DNA from: Micrococcales bacterium 31B
GTDB taxonomy: Bacteria > Actinomycetota > Actinomycetes > Actinomycetales > Dermabacteraceae
DNA length: 64,000 nucleotides
NCBI GenBank assembly: GCA_022803075.1
Contig: JAFFTF010000007.1
Location: 34,814 to 98,813 of the forward strand
Direction: 5' to 3'
How positions within the stretch are numbered: the stretch's first letter is position 1; each line of letters begins with the position of its first letter. The notes under the pieces were generated by a model. It saw only the letters and a program-made list of their open reading frames with translations. It was not told the origin of the DNA and searched no databases. Shown here in pieces: positions 53,109-60,751 of the stretch. The position numbers and the translations under genes are program-made.

Positions 53109-53373
53109 TTTCGCGTGGTGGGGAGGCGGTTGGGCGCGGCGCCGGCCGGGTGGCGGTGTTGCGTGGGCACGTCGCGCTAAAAATGCCGACGACTGGTGCT
53201 CGGGATATTATCAATAGATAGAATTTCACACCTATCTGACCTAATGGTCTGATTGTCTGTGCGCACTCGTCACCGGCCCGGCAAGCAAGCACCGGCCCGG
53301 CTTGCCAAGGGGGGCCGGAGCGTCCCCCCTAAATGCCCGAGCCGGAGACCCCGCCGTTCGAAACGGAGATCAG
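53109..53373 (+). other. Leader of the second ABC module, with repeats and a hairpin
   Basis: No gene is seen in these 265 bases; in particular no signal-peptide ORF like those of the other modules. An AT-rich patch (53204-53240) probably contains the promoter. It is followed by a 12-bp direct repeat CACCGGCCCGGC (53271-53282 and 53290-53301), an inverted pair GGCAAGC/GCTTGCC (53280-53286 with 53300-53306), and a 7-bp hairpin AGGGGGG/CCCCCCT (53308-53314 with 53324-53330) 43 nt before the start codon. Confidence 0.5.
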
Positions 53374-54027
53374 ATGCACAACGTCGTCACCGTTCACGCG
53401 CTTGAGGTGGTTCGCGGTCGCGTCACCATTCTGCGAAATTTCAATCTCACGGTGCGCGCGGGCGAGGCCGTGGCGCTCATGGGCCCCTCCGGCACGGGCA
53501 AGACGAGCGTCCTGCATTGCATCGCGGGCCTCCTCTCGCCCCACTCCGGCGCGGTCACCGTGGGGGAGCATGACATGGCGCGGCGCTCCGTTGCGGCGCG
53601 CGCCGATGCTCGTCGCCTCAGCATCGGCCAGGTCTTTCAGCAACCCGAGCTGCTGCCCGAGCTCACCGTGCTCGAGAACGTCGCGCTGCCCCTACTGCTC
53701 GACGGCATGCGCGCCGCGCCCGCTCAGGAGCGTGCCGCGAGCCTGCTCCACGAGATCGGCCTGGGCGGCAAGGAACACCGCATGGTCGACGAAGTCTCGG
53801 GTGGTGAGGCGCAGCGCGCCGCTATCGCACGGGCGCTCGCGCGCGACTCCGTTGCCGTGGTGCTCGCCGATGAGCCCACGGCATCGCTCGACCAAAAGAA
53901 CGCGGCGATGGTGACCGACGCGCTGCTCGCCCAGTGCCGCACGCAATCAAAGGCTCTGCTCGTCGCGACGCACGACCCCCTGGTGGCCGAGAAGTGCGAC
54001 CGCACGGTGCATTTGGTGGCGCCGTGA
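53374..54027 (+). CDS. ABC transporter ATP-binding protein (MacB/LolD class)
   Basis: 217 residues from ATG 53374 (ACGGAG upstream), MHNVVTVHALEVVRGRVTIL. Walker A GPSGTGKTS, Q-loop QVFQQPELLPELT, signature VSGGEAQRAAIARAL, Walker B VVLADEPTASLDQ and H-loop LLVATHD are all intact. It is the ATPase of a two-gene module; the permease GTG overlaps its stop (GTGA). Similar in class and organisation to the ATPase at 15691-16431, but the gene order is reversed (ATPase first) and no small secreted peptide gene precedes it. Confidence 0.92.
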   Translation: MHNVVTVHALEVVRGRVTILRNFNLTVRAGEAVALMGPSGTGKTSVLHCIAGLLSPHSGAVTVGEHDMARRSVAARADARRLSIGQVFQQPELLPELTVLENVALPLLLDGMRAAPAQERAASLLHEIGLGGKEHRMVDEVSGGEAQRAAIARALARDSVAVVLADEPTASLDQKNAAMVTDALLAQCRTQSKALLVATHDPLVAEKCDRTVHLVAP

Positions 54028-56162
54028 AAATCATCCTGACTTTGTGCTGGCGGCTCAGCCTGGGGCGCGACTATTCGCAGCGGTGGCGGCAGGCCAGCAT
54101 CGTGCTCGCGAGCCTGATCGGCGCTGTGCTCGTGGTCTGGGGCCTCGGCCTGGTGAAGGCTGCCTACATATCTGATAGTCATATCGGCGACCGCACGCTG
54201 CAGCTCGGTGCGACCTCCGAGAACGCGAAGCTCGCCGCGTGGCCGCAATTCACGGTGCTCCCGACCTTCGGGCAGGTTCCCGTCGTGTGGGTGGCCCCTC
54301 TGCCCGACGTTCCGGTCACTCCCGAGGCTCTGCCGCCCGGGCTCGCGGCCCTGCCGGAGCCGGGCACCGCTGTGCTTTCGCCCGGGCTGATCGCGGCCGG
54401 TTACACGGCTGCCGACTTCGGTTTTCAAGCCTCCGGGGCGGGGCTCGGCGCCGGGGGCACCATCGGCGACGCGGGGCTGATCTCGCGCACCGAGGGTTTC
54501 GTGTATGCCCAGCCCCTCACCTTGGACCCGAGCGGCCTCGTAGACGGGGGACCGCTCGCGTCCGGATTCGGAGGCCCCGGGCCGGGCCTCGCGGTGGAGG
54601 CGATGCCCGAGGTGCCGGGCGTGTGGGCCATGCTATACGGGGTCATCGCCGTGTTCTTGCTGCCCGCGCTGATGCTGACTCTGGGCGCCTCGCGCGCGGC
54701 CTCGCCGGTCGTGATGCAACGCACCGACCTGCTGTTTCGACTGGGCATCAGGCCACGCGCGGCGCGACTGATCGCGGGGCTGTGCGTGGGAGTGCTCGCG
54801 GTGCCCGCGGCCATCGCGGGCGGGCTACTCGCCAGCCTGTGGCCACTCGACGCCGGTCAGGTGCCCTTCATCGGCCTCAGCCTGCTGCCGGGCAGCGCCA
54901 GCTTTGGGGTGCTGCCGAGCCTCGCCATCGGGGCAGGTTGCGGCCTGCTCACCGCCTGGGTGGGCAGCCTCATGCGCGTGGGCGCGAGCCTGCGCAGTAG
55001 CCGGTGGATGAAAGCCAAGGCCGTGAACGCCGTCTGGCTCGTCGTGCCCCTCGCCCTGATGGCGGCGACCCACTGGATGCCCGACGGCTCCGAGGGGAGG
55101 GTGAACCTGCTTTACGGCAGCGCGCTGCTCGCTCTGTGCCTCGCCCCCCTCACGCTGCCGGGCTGCATTCTGCTGCTCGCCCGCCTCGCGAGCGCGGCCC
55201 GCACGCACACGTGGTTCGTGGCCGGTCGCAAGGCCATCGCCGAAGTGCACCCGCTCGCGCGGGCGGGGGCGCTCATGATGATGGCGATCTTTATCGTGGG
55301 CGGCGCCACGGCGGTGTACCTAAAAAGCCAGGAGAACGTGGCGTCCGAAAGTGCCGCGCCCACGCAGTCAGCGCTGTCGATTCTGGCCCGCACGACGGGC
55401 ACGGTCGAGCACCAGCTGAACACCCTCGGGCCGACGGTGTCACGCATCGACGGCAGGGCCACCGTGCCGGGGGAGGGTGACGCGCCTCGACCCGTGAACG
55501 TGTACGCGAGCTGCGCGGCCCTGCGCGATTCGCGCTTCGACATTGGCGTCGACGTGGCGTGCGAGGCGGACGGCGCGCTGAGTGCCGACACGCAGTCACG
55601 CTACCTCGAGCGGCACCAGGCCGTGCCGGTGCTCGCCCGCGACCTGCGGCCCGGCGCGGACTTCGAGAGCTCGCGGCGGATCCTCATGGTCGACGTCGCA
55701 CCGGTAGAAGCCTTCAAAGCAGGGCTTCAGATCAGCGAGGGTCGCGTGGGTGTGACCTACGCGGGCGAGCCGCCGCGCATCATGTGGCCCGTCTTTCAGT
55801 GGCTGTTCGCGGCCATCGCGGCGTGCACTGTGTTCGTCTACGTCGCCCTCTTGCGCGAGGTCGCCGAGGTGGCGGTGCGCACCCTCGGTGGCACCGGCCG
55901 CTACCTGCGGGCCGGCTACCGGCCGCGCGACCTGCTGCGGATGTTGGGCGCCTACATGACGCTGCCCGCGCTCGTGGCGCTGCCGCTCGCGATGGTGCTC
56001 GTCTACTGCTTCACGACGTTCGGGTTCAAGATGGGCGTGACCACCGCGAGTGTGGCAGCGGTGCTCGGCATCAGTAGCGCCGCGGCGGGGGCCGTGTGCC
56101 TGTTCTACCTCGCGCTGTGCTGGTGGAACCTGCGGCGCAGCATCACGCGCAACGCGGTGTAG
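54024..56162 (+). CDS. FtsX-like ABC permease, 712 residues (paralogue of the 16-kb module permease)
   Basis: GTG 54024, translationally coupled to the ATPase. It has an N-terminal membrane anchor (residues 26-45) and a first extracytoplasmic domain with LPEPGTAVLSPGLIAAGY and GTIGDAGLISRTEG. These match PEPGETYLSPALAAKY and GTVGEAGLTHRDE of the permease at 16428-18611. Then comes a block of membrane helices (about 200-470), a second external domain (about 440-580) and final helices. The paralogy is visible by eye only in these motifs and in overall layout. The substrate is unknown. Confidence 0.82.
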   Translation: MKIILTLCWRLSLGRDYSQRWRQASIVLASLIGAVLVVWGLGLVKAAYISDSHIGDRTLQLGATSENAKLAAWPQFTVLPTFGQVPVVWVAPLPDVPVTPEALPPGLAALPEPGTAVLSPGLIAAGYTAADFGFQASGAGLGAGGTIGDAGLISRTEGFVYAQPLTLDPSGLVDGGPLASGFGGPGPGLAVEAMPEVPGVWAMLYGVIAVFLLPALMLTLGASRAASPVVMQRTDLLFRLGIRPRAARLIAGLCVGVLAVPAAIAGGLLASLWPLDAGQVPFIGLSLLPGSASFGVLPSLAIGAGCGLLTAWVGSLMRVGASLRSSRWMKAKAVNAVWLVVPLALMAATHWMPDGSEGRVNLLYGSALLALCLAPLTLPGCILLLARLASAARTHTWFVAGRKAIAEVHPLARAGALMMMAIFIVGGATAVYLKSQENVASESAAPTQSALSILARTTGTVEHQLNTLGPTVSRIDGRATVPGEGDAPRPVNVYASCAALRDSRFDIGVDVACEADGALSADTQSRYLERHQAVPVLARDLRPGADFESSRRILMVDVAPVEAFKAGLQISEGRVGVTYAGEPPRIMWPVFQWLFAAIAACTVFVYVALLREVAEVAVRTLGGTGRYLRAGYRPRDLLRMLGAYMTLPALVALPLAMVLVYCFTTFGFKMGVTTASVAAVLGISSAAAGAVCLFYLALCWWNLRRSITRNAV

Positions 56163-56267
56163 CGGCGGTGCTTGGCACTCGGCTGGCGTTGCGCGAACTT
56201 ATCGACACCGCTGGTTCCTACGTGGCGGGGTCGCAAGAGGTTGACCCGTGATTATTCGGTTCGGCGT

Positions 56268-56726
56268 TCACTCGCCGCCCAGCAACCCGTCGATGGCGAT
56301 CGCGGTGACGGAGTTCTCGGGGTCAGGCGAATAGGGCTGCTTGCGTTTGAGCGCGAGTTCTCGCGAGTTCAGCCGCCGCGCGCCGCGCAGGATGCCCCAA
56401 CGCGAGCGGAGCCACGCAAACACGCAGTACACGGCGAAAAGGAACGGCGCCGCGAGCACCACCGCCGTGACGCGCGTGGCCATGAACGAGACCAAGAAGC
56501 CCAGCGCGACGAGCGGCTGCACGATAATCATGAACTGATCGAAGCGATTGAGCCACGGCGCCCGATAAAGCCATCGCGGCAGCGCCGCGAGAGCCACCCA
56601 TGCCGCCACAAAATACGCGCTGTAAGCGAGATTGCCGAGCACGTAGCCGTCCGGGAGCAGCACAACGAAATGCATGAGCAGCAACACTGCGGCGCAGGCA
56701 AACGCCAAGATCTTGCTCTGGCCCAA
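56268..56726 (-). CDS. Membrane protein of unknown function, 152 residues
   Basis: TTG start 56726 with AAGGAG 7 nt upstream. Hydrophobic segments lie at about residues 5-25, 30-50, 68-85 and 88-108, with a hydrophilic C-terminal 40 residues on the cytoplasmic side if the positive-inside rule holds (RSRWGILRGARRLNSRELAL). No motif recognised. It is convergent with the second ABC module and divergent from the next membrane-protein gene. Confidence 0.6.
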   Translation of the reverse strand: MGQSKILAFACAAVLLLMHFVVLLPDGYVLGNLAYSAYFVAAWVALAALPRWLYRAPWLNRFDQFMIIVQPLVALGFLVSFMATRVTAVVLAAPFLFAVYCVFAWLRSRWGILRGARRLNSRELALKRKQPYSPDPENSVTAIAIDGLLGGE

Positions 56727-56968
56727 CTCGGGTCTCCTTGCGTACCTGCCCTCGTCGCTCGGAGGGCTGTAGGCACTAGTTTACGCATTGCGGGGGAGCC
56801 GCCCGGTGGGGCCCGGGCATCGATTTTGGCAATGAATTACAGGGGTGGTTCTGAGTACGATGGATGCGCGGCGCGAAATTCGCTCCGCATGGTACCTGCT
56901 GCCCCTGCATTATTCGTGGGCCGCATAAGATACTGCAACATTAATATTGACGCTTCGGGAGGCGCCCC

Positions 56969-57373
56969 ATGAGCACGGCTGGTGTTGAATCGCGCGGGCT
57001 CCCGGCGCCGTGGCGCGCCGCGGGTTTGCTGCTGTGCATCGCCGCTTTGATCGCGGCGTGCTCCGTGGAGTTCTACACCGGGCTGGTAGATATTCGATAC
57101 CCGGCCGACGACAGCACGAGGAGGGCGCTGCGCCTCGCGATGCATTGCGGCGTCTTCGCGCTGCTTCTTGCAGGGCGCCGATATTTCGCGCGAGCACCCA
57201 TCGCGTGGTGGTTCGCTGTGCCCTGCCTGCTGTATCTGCTTACCAACATTGCCTGGTTTGTGGGCTCGTCGCGGGGAATGATTTGGCTAATCTGGCCCTG
57301 GATCGGGGCTAACTTTTTCGTGCCGTGGATCATCATCGTGTTCCTGGCCCTGAGCGTGCGATTCAGACAGTGA
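56969..57373 (+). CDS. Membrane protein of unknown function, 134 residues
   Basis: ATG 56969 with GGGAGG upstream. Four hydrophobic segments at about residues 15-35, 52-65, 73-92 and 103-127 suggest a small four-helix membrane protein (AAGLLLCIAALIAACSVEFY; WWFAVPCLLYLLTNIAWFVG). No family recognised. It lies 244 nt before the secreted-protein module and could be a related component, but nothing in the sequence proves this. Confidence 0.6.
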   Translation: MSTAGVESRGLPAPWRAAGLLLCIAALIAACSVEFYTGLVDIRYPADDSTRRALRLAMHCGVFALLLAGRRYFARAPIAWWFAVPCLLYLLTNIAWFVGSSRGMIWLIWPWIGANFFVPWIIIVFLALSVRFRQ

Positions 57374-57520
57374 CGCTCGCGCGCGGCGACGATTAACTTG
57401 CGCGCTCCTGCGGCGTGGCTCAAAGTCATTCCGATGTGAAGCGGTCCACGCCGAGTCGCGTATGGCACCAGAGCAAGGCAGCACTGTGTCGTCGTTGCAT
57501 CCGCGACCAGGCGGCACCCA

Positions 57521-57551
57521 TTCGGAAAAACCGAAATCTCAAAATTTGAGA
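57521..57551 (+). promoter_or_regulatory. Adjacent hairpin and palindrome upstream of the secreted-protein module
   Basis: TTCGG-AAAAA-CCGAA (57521-57535) is followed immediately by TCTCAAA-A-TTTGAGA (57537-57551), a 7+7 palindrome in an AT-rich patch 66 nt before the start codon. The second is a candidate operator. The rest of 57374-57617 shows no gene. Confidence 0.45.
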
Positions 57552-57617
57552 AAGTCGAGCCCCCCCTTTGCCGTCATTAGCCTGAGCGTGATCTGAAATC
57601 TACTGAATGGAAAACCC

Positions 57618-58058
57618 ATGCGCCTGCATAAAAAGATCTCAACCTTTGCACTTGCGAGTGCAGTCACTCTGCTGGGGCTAGCGGTTCCAGCCTTTGCTGA
57701 AGGTGGCTTCACCAGTCAACTCATCGGAGTCAGGACGGGCTTCAATTCGCGAAATTGGTCCGACGGAAACTTCGATGCAGCCTCGACCAAGATCACAGCG
57801 GGTCAATGCAGCATTATGTACGCGAGTTCGGGAAGTCCCGTGGGTTCGATCAGGCTGCAACTCACTCAGGACCGTGCGAACATTTTCAGCCCCGACATCA
57901 ACAAGGGTCAAAGGGACCTGAACTGCAACTCTTCAAACTTCACGGCCGACTTTGGTCGAATGTCAAATGCCGGATACCATTTCACGGTGATGACCATCAA
58001 CGGCCAAGCCTCAAGCGCGCAGAAGGTGACCGCGAACTATATTTACGTGAGTTACTAG
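57618..58058 (+). CDS. Secreted protein of unknown function, 146 residues, leading an ABC module
   Basis: A clear Sec signal peptide: MRLHKKISTFALASAVTLLG, then LAVPAFA with cleavage after AFA. The mature part is about 119 residues, Ser/Asn/Thr-rich with alternating beta-strand patterns and two Cys (GQCSIMY and DLNCNSS) that could form a disulfide. The C-terminus is KVTANYIYVSY. There is no lactococcin-972-like or lantibiotic motif I can name. It is followed after 34 nt by an ABC ATPase and two membrane proteins. The arrangement fits a secreted effector or bacteriocin with dedicated export or protection, but this is inference. Confidence 0.75.
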   Translation: MRLHKKISTFALASAVTLLGLAVPAFAEGGFTSQLIGVRTGFNSRNWSDGNFDAASTKITAGQCSIMYASSGSPVGSIRLQLTQDRANIFSPDINKGQRDLNCNSSNFTADFGRMSNAGYHFTVMTINGQASSAQKVTANYIYVSY

Positions 58059-58092
58059 ACGCGAAAAAACAAACGATCTTAAAGCGGGTTAG

Positions 58093-58827
58093 ATGCTGCG
58101 CATTACGAACCTCTCGGCGGGGTACCCCCGGCGGCGGGTCATCGACGACCTCACGTGGAACGTGCCGAGCGGTAAGACCGTGCTGCTGGGCCCCAACGGC
58201 GCCGGTAAGTCGACTCTGATGACTGTCCTCGCGGGTGCCCGGTATCCACGGCGAGGCCGGGTCACACTCGGCGACTACTCTCCTCAGGGTCGGCGATCGG
58301 CGCGGGTCGGATATTTGCGGCGAGTAAGTTGGATGCCTCAACAGGTCGCAGCCTTAGGCGGAATGACCGCGTTTACGCAAGTGGCGTATTCCGGTTGGCT
58401 CAAAGGTATGACCCGGGGTGACGCCGCGAGTGCGGCCCACGAGGCTCTTCGACACGTGGGGCTGGAGGCTTCGGCGTCGGCAGAGAGCCGAACACTTTCA
58501 GGTGGGCAACTTCGTCGGCTCGCTCTCGCCCAGGCGCTCGTATCGAGCCCCGACGTGTTGATACTCGATGAACCCACGGTGGGCCTCGATGTGAAGCAGC
58601 GAGCGAGATTTCGCGAGTATCTCGCCGACATTTCCCCAGATCGCAGCGTTCTCGTATCGACTCACCAAACGGACGACCTCCATGAAATATTTGACACCGT
58701 CATAGTCTTTTATCGCGGCACCATCGTGTGGCAGGGCGGCATGAGCGACTTTCTGAGTCACGCCACGCCCGGCGAGACACGCCCCGCCGAATCGGCATAC
58801 GTAAACCTGCTGCCTGGCGAGGAATAA
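58093..58827 (+). CDS. ABC transporter ATP-binding protein
   Basis: 244 residues. Walker A GPNGAGKST, Q-loop SWMPQQVAALGG, signature LSGGQLRRLALAQAL, Walker B VLILDEPTVGLDVKQ and H-loop VLVSTHQTDDLHE. The type is that of drug/bacteriocin exporters (CcmA/NatA-like), different from the MacB-type ATPases elsewhere in the window. It reads through to a membrane gene starting immediately after its TAA. Codon use is less G/C-biased than in the housekeeping genes. Confidence 0.92.
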   Translation: MLRITNLSAGYPRRRVIDDLTWNVPSGKTVLLGPNGAGKSTLMTVLAGARYPRRGRVTLGDYSPQGRRSARVGYLRRVSWMPQQVAALGGMTAFTQVAYSGWLKGMTRGDAASAAHEALRHVGLEASASAESRTLSGGQLRRLALAQALVSSPDVLILDEPTVGLDVKQRARFREYLADISPDRSVLVSTHQTDDLHEIFDTVIVFYRGTIVWQGGMSDFLSHATPGETRPAESAYVNLLPGEE

Positions 58828-60087
58828 ATGCTGGTCCTCCTTAAACGCTGGGCTCACCTCGCTGTCGTGCCGCTTATGATGCTCGCCGCGCTTGCCAACC
58901 TACAGGGCCCTCTCACCCAAGACCCCAGTTACGGGCTCGCCGCGACGAGCAACTCCGCATCGCTGAACGTGGTGCTGGCGCCGCTCGCGGCCTTGGGCGG
59001 CGCGCTCGTCGGAATGCGGGCGCGGTCGGCGTACCACCTCCTCCACACCAGTGCCCGCTCTGCGCGCGCCCACGTCGTGGCTACTTCACTCAGCATCCCA
59101 GTGTGCGCGGCGGCGATCATCACCGTGCACGCAGTTGTGCAGTCGCGAGACCACGTGGACGCCCCAGTGCTGCTGTTGTCATGGCTCGTGCTACTGGCCT
59201 GGAACGCGTTTGGTCTGGCCCTCGGCCTCCTGACGTGGCCGGCCCTGGCACTGCCCATTTCGCTGCTCGCAGCTTGGTGGTGGCAAGTCATACCTCCCTC
59301 GCTTGACGCCCCCTGGGTGAGACACATGACGGGCTATCTGGTGGAATGCTGTGCCGTCGATACCGTTCTTGACCCGCGGGCAATGTGGGCCACGATCACG
59401 GTAGCGGCGGGGCTCCTGGCCGCCTCATGGCTTCTCGTACTTCGACAACTCTCGGTGTTGTCTCCCCTCGTCAAACCCAGTGTTGCCCCCCTGGCTGCGC
59501 TGATGCTGATCGCGGGCACGACAGTGGGTTGCCTCATTGCGTTACCCCTTTCGTATGACGCCTCGGTGGCGCGTTCTGGGCAGCTCAGGTGCGAGGGCAG
59601 CGCCCCCACCCTCTGCCTGTGGCCCGAGCACGAAAGCCGTAGATCGCAACTGCGCGAGGTCATCACGGTCGCCTGGGCCTCCTGGGGACAAGTCACAGAA
59701 CTTCCCGCAACAGTGACCGAGCGGCGCTCCCTTGTGCGCGACCCGAGCATCGCGCAGGCGGTGTTCATGCCCGGTGCCAATGAGGTCCAACTGGTCTCGA
59801 CGCTCGCCACGGGCATCGTGTCGGGTCGCTGCCCGGGCTACGTCGAGGGCGACCCGCCCGTACTGCGCGAACGCATCGTGCAGCCAACGGAGGCCGAGGC
59901 GCTTCTGGTGGCACGAGCGTCCGTTGCAATGGGCGCAACGGCCGACATGTTGACTAGCGCAATTCCTCCGGACCTCGATTGGCAGGCGTTGCTTCGCGAC
60001 GATAATGCGGCGCAGGCAGCGAGGTTGGCGCGCCAGCTTCAAGCCTTCGACGCGCAATGCGCTGCCGCCGTGGCGGGCAGCGCGTGA
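58828..60087 (+). CDS. ABC module membrane protein with extracytoplasmic domain, 419 residues
   Basis: ATG 58828 directly follows the ATPase stop; GAGGA serves as ribosome site. About six hydrophobic segments lie in the first 235 residues (TMs near 10-28, 48-65, 85-105, 110-150, 175-195, 210-232). A soluble C-terminal domain of about 180 residues follows, with paired Cys (RCEGSAPTLCLWPEHE, GRCPGYVEG, DAQCAAAV). It is presumably the permease subunit with an outside domain that meets the substrate. I recognise no named family. The next gene overlaps by 4 nt (GTGA). Confidence 0.72.
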   Translation: MLVLLKRWAHLAVVPLMMLAALANLQGPLTQDPSYGLAATSNSASLNVVLAPLAALGGALVGMRARSAYHLLHTSARSARAHVVATSLSIPVCAAAIITVHAVVQSRDHVDAPVLLLSWLVLLAWNAFGLALGLLTWPALALPISLLAAWWWQVIPPSLDAPWVRHMTGYLVECCAVDTVLDPRAMWATITVAAGLLAASWLLVLRQLSVLSPLVKPSVAPLAALMLIAGTTVGCLIALPLSYDASVARSGQLRCEGSAPTLCLWPEHESRRSQLREVITVAWASWGQVTELPATVTERRSLVRDPSIAQAVFMPGANEVQLVSTLATGIVSGRCPGYVEGDPPVLRERIVQPTEAEALLVARASVAMGATADMLTSAIPPDLDWQALLRDDNAAQAARLARQLQAFDAQCAAAVAGSA

Positions 60088-60719
60088 ACTGGTGGAGCCG
60101 ACATCGCCGCGTGAGCACCGTGCTGCTTGCCGCGTTCGCGGCGGCCGCAGTCACGCGGCTGGCCGCCTCCATTCAGGTGTCGTTCTTCAGCGCCTTCGGA
60201 GGCGCGGGACTCCAGGTGTCGCTGAGTTACCTCATGCCGCTCGTCGCGGTGATCGCACTCTGTTACGGGCTCGACGCGAAGCACGCCGCCACCGAGGCGA
60301 CCGCCGTGAGGCGAGTGGCGGCGCTTGACGTCGGCCTGGTTCTCGTCTGCGTCGCAGTGTTTGCCGTGACGATCGGGACGTCGTGGGTGGCCTGGCCGAC
60401 CGAACCCGGCGGCGCGTGGCAGGCCGCCCTCGGCGACGACGTGTTTCTTGCGAGCGTGCGCAACCTCGCCGGGTTCGCTGGCATCGCGTGCCTGACCGCC
60501 GTGTTCTTGCCCCGGCGCTTGTCCGCCCTTATGGCCGTGGGCTATGCCCTGTTGGCCATCCTGTCTGGCGTGCACGACGGAAACTACCTGTGGTGGGCCT
60601 TCGTCGTGAACCCCGGCGACGACACCGTGGCCGCGATTATGGCCACAGCGTGTCTCGCGGCCGGATGCGTGACGCTCGCGCGCGGCGACGATTCACGCCG
60701 GCGACTCGGCGCCCGGTAG
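60084..60719 (+). CDS. Second membrane subunit of the ABC module, 211 residues
   Basis: GTG 60084 overlaps the upstream stop (GTGA), giving MNWWSRHRRVSTVLLAAF. Six hydrophobic segments span the protein (about 10-28, 45-65, 82-105, 125-145, 150-170, 180-200). No motif is known to me. It is the last gene of the four-gene set (secreted protein, ATPase, two membrane proteins), all tightly spaced, so they are probably one operon. The longer frame to 60057 was rejected because it enters the upstream gene. Confidence 0.7.
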   Translation: MNWWSRHRRVSTVLLAAFAAAAVTRLAASIQVSFFSAFGGAGLQVSLSYLMPLVAVIALCYGLDAKHAATEATAVRRVAALDVGLVLVCVAVFAVTIGTSWVAWPTEPGGAWQAALGDDVFLASVRNLAGFAGIACLTAVFLPRRLSALMAVGYALLAILSGVHDGNYLWWAFVVNPGDDTVAAIMATACLAAGCVTLARGDDSRRRLGAR

Positions 60720-60751
60720 GCTCGGCGGCATCCGCGATCTGAGGAGCCGCC

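Noticed and set aside
53109..53373. A secreted-peptide gene ahead of the second FtsX-type module
   Set aside because: No start codon with a following hydrophobic segment is found in any plus-strand frame of this interval.
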